Source: Priestia iocasae (GTDB lineage Bacteria; Bacillota; Bacilli; Bacillales; Bacillaceae_H). Taken from it: a DNA stretch of 64,000 nt. This document shows, in pieces, positions 56,109-64,000 of the stretch; positions within the stretch are counted from its first letter, which is position 1; each line of letters starts with the position of its first letter. The translations under genes were made by a program, and so were the position numbers. A model generated the notes under the pieces. That model worked only from the letters and a program-made list of their open reading frames with translations, was not told the origin of the DNA and searched no databases. The stretch covers positions 372,001-436,000 of the forward strand of contig NZ_JAFBFC010000002.1 in assembly GCF_016909075.1 (NCBI RefSeq), written 5' to 3'.

Positions 56109-56945
56109 TTATATAGACGCGATGATTTGTTGCTTCTGCTCATTCGTTACATAATGTTTTGTATCAAATACTTGATACTCTTCTTTTCGAATTTTATCTA
56201 AGATTGCTCGGTATAGATATGCTGCTCCTTTTAGCGGCATGCGAGATGAAAGAGGATAGTAATGAAGGGTACTTAATCCCTTTTCGTACAATCCTTCTGC
56301 TTCTTGTGCCAAATGCTCCCACAACTGAACAAACGGTTTATTTACAACCTTCTCCTGCATCATCTCTCTTGTATATCCATAATGATTCATTAACTCTTTC
56401 GGAAGATAAATTCGCTCACGTTGCAAGTCTTCTCCAACATCTCTCAAAATATTCGTTAGCTGCATCGCAATTCCAAGAGCAATTGCATCTTCTTCTAACA
56501 TCTTATGGTGCTCTGGAGCTAAAATTGGTAACAACATTAAACCTACTGTACTCGCTACATGATAAGAATAATATTTCACTTCATGTATCGTGTCATATTC
56601 TTTCTTTGTTAAATCCATCCGCTGACCTTTAATCATGTCATCAAATGCCTTTACATTCATATCAAAGCGAATAAATACATCATGCAATGCAACCCACATC
56701 GGGTCTTCAAGATGGACTGCTTTCTTTTTAAAGTCTTCAAATTGCTTTTCAAACGCTTCTAGTTCTGCAATTGGATTAAGCCCTTCATCTACAATGTCAT
56801 CTACTTTTCGGCAAAAAGCATATACGGCCCAAACGGCTTTTCGCTTTTCATGTGGTAACAGAGAAAAGGCTTTATAAAATGTTTTTGAATGGGTAGCAAT
56901 AATCTGTTCACAATACCTATAAGCATCATCTAACAAATTAGCCAT
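56109..56945 (-). CDS. crtM: Dehydrosqualene/phytoene synthase family protein CrtM
   Basis: Head-to-head condensation of two prenyl diphosphates, probably farnesyl diphosphate to dehydrosqualene, starting C30 carotenoid synthesis. The 278-residue protein has the first Asp-rich motif DDIVDE (about residues 47-52) in FCRKVDDIVDEG, the second as DVGED in NILRDVGEDLQRERIYLP (about 165-182), and SKTFYKAFSLLP near the N-terminus. AAGGAGGGAGAAAAATAG precedes the ATG. It is last in the operon after the two CrtN-like genes. In B. subtilis the related yisP sits at this locus. C30 rather than C40 chemistry is inferred from the CrtN partners. Confidence 0.88.
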   Translation of the reverse strand: MANLLDDAYRYCEQIIATHSKTFYKAFSLLPHEKRKAVWAVYAFCRKVDDIVDEGLNPIAELEAFEKQFEDFKKKAVHLEDPMWVALHDVFIRFDMNVKAFDDMIKGQRMDLTKKEYDTIHEVKYYSYHVASTVGLMLLPILAPEHHKMLEEDAIALGIAMQLTNILRDVGEDLQRERIYLPKELMNHYGYTREMMQEKVVNKPFVQLWEHLAQEAEGLYEKGLSTLHYYPLSSRMPLKGAAYLYRAILDKIRKEEYQVFDTKHYVTNEQKQQIIASI

Positions 56946-57005
56946 CTATTTTTCTCCCTCCTTGCATATAGCATTCTTTTATAATCGTAATCTTTCATTC
57001 TTTAT

Positions 57006-58484
57006 TTATGAGACAGCCCCATCTACCGTCAGCTGTTCTTTTCCTACATGCTTATTCTTCTCTTCAATTAAGTGATTAGCTAATAGTTTCGCTCCTTGCA
57101 TCACGATTGGCACACCGCCTCCTGGATGAATGGATGCACCCACTGCAAATACGTTTTCATATTCATATGGACGATATTGAGGACGAAACACCCCTGATTG
57201 AAACAGTTCTGGAGCAATACCAAAACTTCCTCCCTCGTATAATCCAAAATTACGTGCATCACTTGGGGTACGTACTTTCATCCACTCTATCTCTTGTCTA
57301 AGTCCTGGAAATGCCCTTTTCTCTATTTGATCAATCATCTTTTCAATGAATTCGTTTTGATTTTCCCAATCAATATGATCACCCGATGGAACTGGAATAA
57401 GCGTATACAGAACACTTTTCCCTTCTGGTGCGAGTGTCTCATCTAATAATGATGGATAAAATGTATAAACAGCTGGATCATTCGGTAGTTCCTTTGTAGT
57501 AAAGACTTGATTCATATGCTCTTTAAAGGAATCCCCCATAAAAAATTGATGAACATTTCCGTGCGTATAACGTTTCTTCAAACCAAAATATAAGAGTAAA
57601 CAACTAGAAGAAGGTGTATATTTTTTCTCTTTTTGCTTCGCTAGATTTGCCATTAAAGGAAAGTCACCATTTAACACTACAGCATCTGCTAAATACTTAT
57701 TCTGGTTGGCAATTAGTCCAGTCGCTTTAGAGTCTTCAAAACAAATTTCTTCTACTTTACAGTTAAGGTGAATAGTTACGCGACGCTTTTGAAGCTCTTC
57801 TTCAATTACTTCTACTAAGCTGGCATATCCACCTTTTACATAATAAATTCCGTGTTCATGTTCACTATAAGGCACAAGCGAATAAATAGCTGGTGATGTG
57901 TAAGGATTTCCACCAATATAAAGAGATTGTAATGAGTAGGCTTGCTCTAACCGTTCATCTTTAAAATGAGAAGAAACGTATTTATTTACAGACTGATGAG
58001 CATTTAGCTTACTTAGCACTTTTAAATTGTTCCACGTCCAAAAATCTCGCTTTTTAGCAAATGTTTTTTGTAAAAAAGCTTGATTTCCTAAAGCAAAGTT
58101 AGCTTTCATTTCAGTCATAAACCGTGAAAAATTGGTTTCTTCTCCAGGAAACACCTGCTTAATCTCTTCTAATTGCTTTTCTAAGGAACCATGTTTTGTA
58201 TATGTGGTACCATCTAAATAGTTAATCGTGTACAACGGATCACATTTAATGAGTTCATACTGAGAAGAAGAAATGCCCGCTTCCGCTAAAATCTCTTGCA
58301 GCATATGCGGAAGTAAAACGATTGTTGGTCCTTCATCAATTCTGTAATCTTCATGTGTTGTAAAAGCAAGTCGTCCACCTAGCTTTTCTTCTTTTTCAAA
58401 GATTTCTACCTCAATGCCCTGTTTAGTTAACAATAAAGCCGTAACTAACCCACCAATTCCTCCGCCTACAATAGCTACTTTCAT
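57006..58484 (-). CDS. CrtN-like carotenoid desaturase/oxidase (second copy)
   Basis: A 492-residue FAD-dependent oxidoreductase of the phytoene desaturase family. The N-terminal dinucleotide-binding motif KVAIVGGGIGGLVTALLL is followed by EIFEKEEKLGGRLA; the C-terminal FAD signature is VFAVGASIHPGGGVPIVMQGAKLLA. Its start codon overlaps the stop of the upstream crtN by four bases (ATGA), so they are coupled. Paired CrtN proteins in pigmented Bacillaceae usually divide the work: one desaturates the C30 chain, the other oxidises an end or a methyl group. Which one this is cannot be told by eye. Confidence 0.85.
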   Translation of the reverse strand: MKVAIVGGGIGGLVTALLLTKQGIEVEIFEKEEKLGGRLAFTTHEDYRIDEGPTIVLLPHMLQEILAEAGISSSQYELIKCDPLYTINYLDGTTYTKHGSLEKQLEEIKQVFPGEETNFSRFMTEMKANFALGNQAFLQKTFAKKRDFWTWNNLKVLSKLNAHQSVNKYVSSHFKDERLEQAYSLQSLYIGGNPYTSPAIYSLVPYSEHEHGIYYVKGGYASLVEVIEEELQKRRVTIHLNCKVEEICFEDSKATGLIANQNKYLADAVVLNGDFPLMANLAKQKEKKYTPSSSCLLLYFGLKKRYTHGNVHQFFMGDSFKEHMNQVFTTKELPNDPAVYTFYPSLLDETLAPEGKSVLYTLIPVPSGDHIDWENQNEFIEKMIDQIEKRAFPGLRQEIEWMKVRTPSDARNFGLYEGGSFGIAPELFQSGVFRPQYRPYEYENVFAVGASIHPGGGVPIVMQGAKLLANHLIEEKNKHVGKEQLTVDGAVS

Positions 58485-60010
58485 AACACTCGCTCCAATT
58501 TAGTTGTTGTTTGAATAGGTTGATTAAACGATTTTGCATCTCTCTTCAATATCGCTTTTGTTGTGATTCTTGCTGATTCCAAAATTGTTGGCAAGCCACT
58601 ACCTGGGTGAGTACCTCCACCTACAAGCCAGCAGTGCTCCAACTCTTCAAAACGATTATGTGGGCGCAGTACCATCATTTGAGAAAGCTGATGTCCTAAA
58701 TTAAATGTCGCACCTTTATAGACATAAATGTCCTCTTCCCATTGCTTTGGAGAAAGAATACGTTCAACCTCAATATGGTCTTCAATATCTTTGAATTCTG
58801 TTCTCTCTTTTACCGTCTTTAAGACTAACTTCTTAAATTCGTCCTTGATGTCATCCCACTCGATTTCACTAAAATTATTCGGCACAGGAGCTAAAATATA
58901 GAGCGCTGATTTTCCTGCTGGCGCTAAAGTTGGATCTGTTACACTAGCATTTTGAATATAAATAGACGGGTCTTCTGGTAACGTTAACGTTTTAGTAATC
59001 TCTTCTACATTTTTCTTATAATCATCTGCAAAGATAATCGTATGATGAGGTAAGTCGTATTGTTTATTCACACCTAGATAAATCATAAAAGTGGAGCACG
59101 AATACTTTTTATTCTCTAGTTTCTTTTTTTCATATTTTTTCAGGATTCCTTCATCTACTAGATTTGTCATTGCATGAGCAAAATCTCCGTTAATGACAAC
59201 ATCATCAGCGGGGACTTTTTCTCCACTCTCTAGTACAATTCCTTTTACTTTTTGAGCTTCTATCCATAACTTCTTCACACCGTTATTAAGATGTATACGT
59301 CCACCATATTCTTTCACTACTTGAGCCATTGCTTCAGAAAGCTGATTGACTCCACCAATTGGATGATAAACGCCATATGCGTGCTCCATATAAGACAAGA
59401 TTGAAAAAGCACCCGGACATTCCCAAGGAGACATTCCTAAATACTTTGACTGAAATGTAAAGGCAAGTTTTAATTGTTCTGCGGAAAAATATGTGCTTAA
59501 TACATCATATAAGCTTTTACCAAGTGATAAATGAGGCAATGCACGAAAAACAGAAGGACGTAAATAATGATAATAACGATCCATTTGACTTTGCAGTAAT
59601 GGTGTAAGAGCGTCCATTTTTACAGCCGTATCACTCATAAAACGCTCATATCCTTTTCCGTTACCTGGAAAATGCCGTTCAATTTCTTTTTTCATCTCTA
59701 CTGCATCATCTGTCATATTAACTTTTTTATCATGAAAAACTAGCTCATACATCCTGGTTAACCTTTTTAATTCTAGGTAGTCATGCGCATTTCTGCCCGC
59801 TGCTTCAAACATCTCTTCTACAATGTGCGGCATACTTAAAAAGGTTGGCCCCATATCAAATGTATAGCCATCTATTTTAATTGCAGAGTTTCTCCCGCCA
59901 ACATACGGTTGCTTTTCATATACATCTATTTCATACCCGTGGCTAGCTAACAACATTGCAGCCGCCAATCCTCCTGGACCAGCTCCAATTACAGTCACAC
60001 GCTTGCGCAT
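58481..60010 (-). CDS. CrtN-like diapophytoene desaturase family protein (first copy)
   Basis: First gene of the carotenoid operon; a 509-residue FAD-dependent enzyme of the CrtN/CrtI family. GAGPGGLAAAMLLASHG (about residues 9-25) and DVYEKQPYVGGRNSAIKIDGYTFDMGPTF form the FAD site; the C-terminal signature is CWLVGGGTHPGSGLPTILESA. It probably converts dehydrosqualene to coloured diaponeurosporene-type products or acts as a later oxidase. The ATG at 60010 has AGGGGG six bases upstream; the longer in-frame start would begin before that site. It is controlled by the tandem-repeat promoter directly upstream. Confidence 0.86.
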   Translation of the reverse strand: MRKRVTVIGAGPGGLAAAMLLASHGYEIDVYEKQPYVGGRNSAIKIDGYTFDMGPTFLSMPHIVEEMFEAAGRNAHDYLELKRLTRMYELVFHDKKVNMTDDAVEMKKEIERHFPGNGKGYERFMSDTAVKMDALTPLLQSQMDRYYHYLRPSVFRALPHLSLGKSLYDVLSTYFSAEQLKLAFTFQSKYLGMSPWECPGAFSILSYMEHAYGVYHPIGGVNQLSEAMAQVVKEYGGRIHLNNGVKKLWIEAQKVKGIVLESGEKVPADDVVINGDFAHAMTNLVDEGILKKYEKKKLENKKYSCSTFMIYLGVNKQYDLPHHTIIFADDYKKNVEEITKTLTLPEDPSIYIQNASVTDPTLAPAGKSALYILAPVPNNFSEIEWDDIKDEFKKLVLKTVKERTEFKDIEDHIEVERILSPKQWEEDIYVYKGATFNLGHQLSQMMVLRPHNRFEELEHCWLVGGGTHPGSGLPTILESARITTKAILKRDAKSFNQPIQTTTKLERVL

Positions 60011-60029
60011 GATATTCCCCCTAATCAAG

Positions 60030-60062
60030 TTATACAAATATTATACAAACATTATACAAATG
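60030..60062. promoter_or_regulatory. CarH/LitR-like operator: three 11-bp direct repeats at the crt promoter
   Basis: TTATACAAATA (60030-60040), TTATACAAACA (60041-60051) and TTATACAAATG (60052-60062) are head-to-tail repeats, each one helical turn long. Each contains TTATACAA, an exact match to the nTnTACAn core described for the B12-dependent photoreceptor CarH. The repeats run from the -10 element into the leader, so a bound tetramer would block transcription in the dark. No CarH/LitR gene is in the window. Confidence 0.72.
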
Positions 60063-60079
60063 TTATGATGAAATGACAA
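60051..60079 (-). promoter_or_regulatory. Sigma-A promoter of the carotenoid operon
   Basis: The -35 TTGTCA (60074-60079) and -10 TATAAT (60051-60056) are separated by 17 bp on the minus strand. The -10 lies in the third repeat. The second repeat supplies another TATAAT, so alternative -10 choices exist. Confidence 0.75.
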
Positions 60080-60228
60080 TAAAAATATACTTTTTGATTA
60101 TTTATTGAAAGATGACGATTCTTTCTATCATTTTATGTACAAACTTCTTAGATATATCCTTTGTTAGCTAAACCTTGCTATTTATGGCATCTTCTTCTCA
60201 TCCCCCTATTTATGGAATTGAAATGAAG
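60080..60228. other. Intergenic region upstream of crt operon
   Basis: About 150 AT-rich bases between the crt -35 element and the asnO terminator. I see no reading frame or further repeat unit of the TTATACAA type. Confidence 0.5.
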
Positions 60229-60277
60229 AAGAGGGAGATTTTAAAAGGGAACATCCCACTTTTAAAATCTCCCTCTT
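60229..60277 (-). terminator. Terminator-like hairpin after asnO
   Basis: AAGAGGGAGATTTTAAAAG and CTTTTAAAATCTCCCTCTT form a perfect 19-bp stem with an 11-nt loop, about 50 nt after the asnO stop codon. There is no T-run, so it may act in 3'-end stabilisation as well as termination. Confidence 0.7.
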
Positions 60278-60325
60278 GAAAAGGAAATCCATTTCTAAAC
60301 TTATAAGAGAGCGTGACTTTTTGCA

Positions 60326-62173
60326 CTACTCTTTTATTTGGATACCATACTCTTTAAACCATACATGAATCTGGGCTAGGTGAGCCAAAAGCTGCGGGCC
60401 CGTCATCAATTGTCCAAACCACGGTACTTTGAAGTCTTCCCCTTCAGATTTCACAATATTATCTAGCTTTTGTTTATCGAAAAAGTCATATAAAGGAGTT
60501 GTTCGGTCTTGTAAAATACTTTCCAACCAACTTTTCACCGCTTTTGTATAGGCTGGATTATGTGTTTTTGGATACGGGCTTTTTTTCCGATACAATACAT
60601 CGTGTGGAAGAGTACCCTCTAATGCTTTTCGTAAAATTCCTTTCTCTTGGTTACCAACCGTTTTCATTGTCCAAGGGATATTCCACGCATATTCAACTAA
60701 TCGATGATCAGCAAATGGTACGCGCACTTCTAAACTAGCTCCCATACTCATTCTGTCTTTACGATCAAGCAACGTTGTCATAAACCAAATCATGTTCAAA
60801 TAAAATAACTTTCGTCTTTGTGTGTCTTCTACAGATTCTCCATCTAATAAAGGTGTTTCCCTCACAGTTTCTTCATATCGAGCATGCACGTACTCTTTTA
60901 AATTTAGCTTTTGTTTCCATGAATCTTGTAATAAATCAACGCGAGCGTCAACCGAGCGCATCCAAGGAAATGCATCTGACGCTAAATCATGCTTGCGGTG
61001 AAACCAAGGATAACCCCCAAAGATTTCATCTGCACATTCTCCAGATAAACCAACAACGAAATCTTTTTTAATTTCACGACAAAACCATAAGAGTGATGAA
61101 TCAATATCAGCCATCCCTGGAAGGTCGCGCACAAGTACTGATTCGGTTAAGTAATGAGCAAGATCCTCAGTCGGAATCACACACCGATGATGAATGGTCT
61201 CAAATTCTTTTGACATTTTGTGAATATAAGTGACATCTGAGTTTGGTTGAAATTCATTCGCCTTAAAAAATTTATCATTGTCTTCATAATCGATTGAATA
61301 CGTATGAAGACGCCCTTTTCCTTCTGCTTTAAATGAGTTAGCTGCAATCGCTGTAATCGCGCTAGAGTCAACTCCTCCTGATAAAAACGTACAAACAGGT
61401 ACATCAGACACTAGTTGTCGGACAATCGAATCTTTTAATAGAAAGCGAACGTGCTCCGTTGTTTCCTCTAGTGATTCTGTATGTTCTTTACTCTCTACGT
61501 TCCAATAACGCCACACCTTCAATCCTTCACGGCTAAAAGTTAATGCATGAGCAGGCCGAAGCTCATCGATTCCTTTGAACACCCCATGCCCTGGAGAGCG
61601 AGATGGACCTAACCCAAATACTTCCGCAAGCCCATCTAACCCCACTTCCGCTTTTATATCAGGGTGTGCTAAGAGAGCTTTCAATTCGGAACCGAATTGA
61701 ATCCCTCCTCGATATGCATGATAAAAAAGAGGCTTAACACCTAGACGATCTCTAACAATAAATAACTTCTGCTCACTTTCATCCCAAATTGCAAATGCAA
61801 AGATTCCATTTAAATATTCAATACACGTTTCTTTCCATTCGATATAAGATGTGAGTAACACTTCTGTATCAGAGTGGCCTTGAAAAGTATAGCCACGTTT
61901 TAGCAACTCTTTGCGGATATCCTCCGTATTGTAAAGCTCACCGTTATAGCAAATTGTATACGTACTCTCTTCTTTTTTTCGTTGCATCGGTTGCTTTCCG
62001 CCTTCTGGATCCACCACAACAAGGCGCTTATGTCCGAAAGCAACATGTTGATCTGCCCATACATTTGTATCGTCTGGTCCTCTTTTCGTTAATGTTTCAG
62101 CCATTTTTTCAACAGTTGCTTGTTCAGTTAATAGTGACCGATTAAAATCAGCCCAGCCTGTTATTCCACACAT
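60326..62173 (-). CDS. asnO: Asparagine synthetase (glutamine-hydrolysing), AsnO/AsnB type
   Basis: Makes asparagine from aspartate, ATP and glutamine. The start is fixed at the ATG at 62173, since the Ntn-type glutaminase needs Cys directly after Met: MCGITGWADF. The N-terminal glutaminase domain (about residues 1-200) has CYNGELYN; the C-terminal synthetase domain has the PP-loop FLSGGVDSSAI (about 265-275) and GLSGECADEIFGGYPW. The 615-residue length matches B. subtilis AsnO (YisO), a sporulation-linked paralogue, and the neighbours yisN-yisL-yisK agree. AAAGGATG is the ribosome binding site, with long spacing. Confidence 0.92.
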   Translation of the reverse strand: MCGITGWADFNRSLLTEQATVEKMAETLTKRGPDDTNVWADQHVAFGHKRLVVVDPEGGKQPMQRKKEESTYTICYNGELYNTEDIRKELLKRGYTFQGHSDTEVLLTSYIEWKETCIEYLNGIFAFAIWDESEQKLFIVRDRLGVKPLFYHAYRGGIQFGSELKALLAHPDIKAEVGLDGLAEVFGLGPSRSPGHGVFKGIDELRPAHALTFSREGLKVWRYWNVESKEHTESLEETTEHVRFLLKDSIVRQLVSDVPVCTFLSGGVDSSAITAIAANSFKAEGKGRLHTYSIDYEDNDKFFKANEFQPNSDVTYIHKMSKEFETIHHRCVIPTEDLAHYLTESVLVRDLPGMADIDSSLLWFCREIKKDFVVGLSGECADEIFGGYPWFHRKHDLASDAFPWMRSVDARVDLLQDSWKQKLNLKEYVHARYEETVRETPLLDGESVEDTQRRKLFYLNMIWFMTTLLDRKDRMSMGASLEVRVPFADHRLVEYAWNIPWTMKTVGNQEKGILRKALEGTLPHDVLYRKKSPYPKTHNPAYTKAVKSWLESILQDRTTPLYDFFDKQKLDNIVKSEGEDFKVPWFGQLMTGPQLLAHLAQIHVWFKEYGIQIKE

Positions 62174-62285
62174 ATTTCTATCATCCTTTCTTTTAAACGT
62201 GGCTATAGGTGCAATAATCACATTGTATGCATGGAACCCGGGCTCGTTGATTTGTCCTCTCTTTTATTACATAGTAAATTCACAA

Positions 62286-62299
62286 TGTAAGCGTTATAA
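62286..62299 (+). promoter_or_regulatory. cre-like site between asnO and yisN
   Basis: TGTAAGCGTTATAA matches the cre consensus at 13 of 14 positions in the divergent gap, 60-75 nt before yisN. Chance matches of this quality are possible in AT-rich DNA. Confidence 0.35.
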
Positions 62300-62359
62300 A
62301 TGTCGTTATTTTAGGTAATAAAGAGATGTGGATATTTTTTTACATCGGAGGTTTTTAAA

Positions 62360-62920
62360 ATGAAGTATGAATCAAAATTAGACATTTTCAACGGTCAAGA
62401 ACGCTGTCATACGACAGGGATTATAGAATGCATTGATTCTCAATGGGTATTTTTTGAAGAAGATAGTGATGAGGCATCGATGTTAAACGATATCGTCAAT
62501 GATTCTTTAGAAATTCATGTGAAAAACACGTGGCAAAAAGCTATGTTCATAAGTGATAACGTCTTAAAATTGAACGGTGATACGTATATGCTGCGAGATG
62601 GAGATCAACTGCGAGTTAGAAAAAAGCTACAACATGCATATGAAGAACTACTTCAATCTCTGTCAATAGACGTGTTCTCTTCCTTTACATCTCAACTAAA
62701 TTCACTTGGTATCTCGCTTTATGACTGTATCTATTGTCACAACACGTCACTTTTCTTACCTAGTCATGAGGATGTAAACGGAGTAAACTTTATAATTTAT
62801 GATAATGAAGAATCGATTTGTTCTGTTCATCATTTATTTAGTCGAGGTACAGAGCACAGTGACCGTTTTGAATATACAATGAGCAACGGAAAGCGAGTCA
62901 TGAACATTTATACAAAGTAA
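62360..62920 (+). CDS. yisN: YisN-like DUF2777 protein
   Basis: A soluble 186-residue protein beginning MKYESKLDIFNGQERCHTTGIIECIDSQWVFFEED. A small beta-rich N-terminal part (about residues 1-85) is followed by a helical stretch ALLQSLSIDVFSSF-like segment (about 92-112) and a second domain with DCIYCHNTSLFLPS and CSVHHLFSRGTEHSDRFEYTMSNGKR. The Cys/His pattern YCHNT could bind metal, but this is only a guess. It matches the DUF2777 family by memory and lies divergent to asnO as in B. subtilis. ATCGGAGGTTTTTAAA precedes the ATG. Function unknown. Confidence 0.75.
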   Translation: MKYESKLDIFNGQERCHTTGIIECIDSQWVFFEEDSDEASMLNDIVNDSLEIHVKNTWQKAMFISDNVLKLNGDTYMLRDGDQLRVRKKLQHAYEELLQSLSIDVFSSFTSQLNSLGISLYDCIYCHNTSLFLPSHEDVNGVNFIIYDNEESICSVHHLFSRGTEHSDRFEYTMSNGKRVMNIYTK

Positions 62921-62947
62921 AAAAGCCACCGTTGTTGGTAGCTTCTT
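62920..62947. terminator. Hairpin between yisN and yisL
   Basis: On the minus strand AAGCTACC and GGTGGCTT form a stem with one mismatch, a six-base loop and a following TTTTTAC run; on the plus strand the T-run is poor. Best suited to yisL. Confidence 0.6.
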
Positions 62948-63302
62948 AGTAACTTAATACAACATATCCGTAATAGAATACTAACACAAGCGCTGCAGCA
63001 AATAAGCTCCATGCTACAACTGTGCGCTTTCCTTTTTTACTGCGTACAAGTACCATTTCCATACCACCAATAACTAAAATTCCAAAAACCCCTTTTAGTA
63101 TGGCGTTTAACGAAGCAAATTGGTATAGCGCGCCAAGTAAATGTAAACCGGATAATAGTACAAGAATATAGAAAAGACGTAAAATCATATGTACGATTTT
63201 TTGTCCTTTAAGCTTTCCACTACGTAATAAACCGATGTTTACGACAAATAAAATTAATAATAACGTCCATAAAGTTACGTGTAAATGTATGGCCCACATC
63301 AT
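62946..63302 (-). CDS. yisL: YisL (DUF1516) membrane protein
   Basis: A 118-residue membrane protein with four predicted helices: HLHVTLWTLLLILFVVNIGLL (about residues 6-26), MILRLFYILVLLSGLHLLGALY, LNAILKGVFGILVIGGMEMVLV and VAWSLFAAALVLVFYYGYVVL. The length equals that of B. subtilis YisL, and the position between yisN and yisK agrees. GAAAGGAGGCGATAAGAC precedes the first ATG; the next codon is also ATG. Function unknown. Confidence 0.85.
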   Translation of the reverse strand: MMWAIHLHVTLWTLLLILFVVNIGLLRSGKLKGQKIVHMILRLFYILVLLSGLHLLGALYQFASLNAILKGVFGILVIGGMEMVLVRSKKGKRTVVAWSLFAAALVLVFYYGYVVLSY

Positions 63303-63375
63303 GTCTTATCGCCTCCTTTCAGTATGTATCATACCATGAAAGGCTGTGAGCTACCAAGAAAAAGACAATGCTGAT

Positions 63376-64000
63376 TTACCGTTCGATTGTGTTACGCAGC
63401 GTCCCAATCGACTCAATAGAGATCTCAATCGCATCACCTGGTTTTAAAAATTTAGGAGGATTAAATCCTTTTCCTACGCCTGCTGGTGTACCAGTTGCAA
63501 TAATATCACCCGGCTCTAACGTCATTCCTTGTGAGATGACTGAAATTATTTCTTCAATTGAGAAGATAAACTGTTCTGTATTTCCTTTTTGACGCACTTG
63601 ACCGTTTACTCTCGTTTCAATATGTAGATGATGAGGCGCTTTAATTATTGATTTATGCACAATAACAGGTCCCATCGGACAAGATGTATCTAAGCTCTTC
63701 CCTAGTAAGAACTGCTTGTGCTTTGCTTGCAGATCTCGAGCCGTTACGTCGTTTACAATTGTATATCCAAACACATAAGACATTGCATCTTCTTGTTTAA
63801 TTCGTGTGCCCTCTTTTCCAATAATAACAGCTAACTCACCTTCATAATCTAACTCTTGCGTTATATGCTTATGGTGTAAAATGACTTGCTCATGACCAAC
63901 GACAGATGTAGGCGCTTTTGAAAAAAGCATAATGTGGGAGGGAATATCATCTTTACTTCCCATTTCAATTGCGTGATCAGCATAGTTTTTCCCTACACAA
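63376..64000 (-). CDS. yisK: YisK, fumarylacetoacetate hydrolase family (5' part outside window)
   Basis: The C-terminal 207 or so residues of a FAH-family protein; the frame runs off the right edge. The visible part begins CVGKNYADHAIEMGSK, with active-site-type residues LDYEGELAVIIGKEG (metal-binding Glu pair), VFGYTIVNDVTARDLQ and GDIIATGTPAGVGKGFNPPKFLKPGD. B. subtilis YisK, about 300 residues, is reported as an oxaloacetate decarboxylase with a second role in cell shape. The internal ATG at 63963 is not the true start, since similarity continues upstream of it. It lies upstream of yisL with a 73-nt gap. Confidence 0.9.
   Translation of the reverse strand, partial: CVGKNYADHAIEMGSKDDIPSHIMLFSKAPTSVVGHEQVILHHKHITQELDYEGELAVIIGKEGTRIKQEDAMSYVFGYTIVNDVTARDLQAKHKQFLLGKSLDTSCPMGPVIVHKSIIKAPHHLHIETRVNGQVRQKGNTEQFIFSIEEIISVISQGMTLEPGDIIATGTPAGVGKGFNPPKFLKPGDAIEISIESIGTLRNTIER

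Noticed and set aside
56159-56632. Plus-strand frame of 157 codons
   Set aside because: It is antisense to crtM, which carries intact catalytic motifs.
61177-61404. Minus-strand frame within asnO
   Set aside because: It is an alternative frame of asnO, which is complete and well conserved.

Overview
The window looks like a chromosome segment of a low-GC, spore-forming Bacillaceae (Bacillus/Priestia-type). Strong ribosome binding sites, sigma-A and sigma-B promoters, and FapR, CtsR, CodY, TnrA and cre-type sites all fit. From right to left the order yisK-yisL-yisN-asnO ... yisQ-yisR ... yitK-yitL-yitS-yitT-yitU-yitW ... argCJBD-carAB-argF ... yjzC-yjzD-yjaU-yjaV-like-med-comZ-fabH-fabF-yjaZ-appDFABC matches my memory of the Bacillus subtilis yis-yit-yja region, inverted here. 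Lineage-specific modules are inserted between these blocks. No phage, IS element, CRISPR array, rRNA or tRNA was found.

Layout. 1-6.1 kb: an appDFABC-type oligopeptide ABC importer with one promoter. 6.2-13.6 kb: the protease-like YjaZ, the fatty-acid initiation/elongation pair fabH-fabF behind a FapR-type operator and a structured leader, competence genes comZ and med, and small conserved genes. 13.6-20.2 kb: a galactose module (galK-galT, AraC-type activator, vSGLT-like sodium/sugar symporter). 20.4-25.1 kb: clpB under CtsR, yjzC, uppP, yhfK-like. 25.1-34.7 kb: the arginine/carbamoyl-phosphate operon argC-J-B-D-carA-carB-argF. 34.7-43 kb: a Bacillus-type [4Fe-4S] FNR, yitW, yitU, small hydrophilic proteins, yitT, yitS, yitL, yitK and a sigma-B-driven SDR. 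43-52.3 kb: a maltodextrin module (MalR-like LacI repressor, membrane-anchored alpha-amylase, MdxEFG-type ABC importer, divergent cytoplasmic maltogenic amylase) studded with cre/MalR-type operators, then yisR. 52.5-56 kb: yisQ (MATE) and glnK-amtB. 56-60.1 kb: a C30-type carotenoid operon (two CrtN-like oxidoreductases and CrtM). 60.3-64 kb: asnO, yisN, yisL and truncated yisK.

The most interesting observation is at the carotenoid promoter. Three perfectly phased 11-bp direct repeats, each containing TTATACAA, cover the -10 element and continue towards the start codon. They match the published core of the CarH/LitR (adenosylcobalamin photoreceptor) operator, so the operon is predicted to be light- and B12-controlled. 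Other points worth checking are an 18-bp-stem hairpin in the fabHA leader whose loop can pair over 11 bp with a downstream segment, a TnrA box placed downstream of the predicted glnK start site next to a CodY box and a cre-like site, and twin 14-nt direct repeats between yisR and yisQ. Several start codons are set by ribosome binding sites (TTG for med, GTG for argF, argB, yitT and the alpha-amylase). All functions are inferred by eye from motifs and recalled families; no database search was run.
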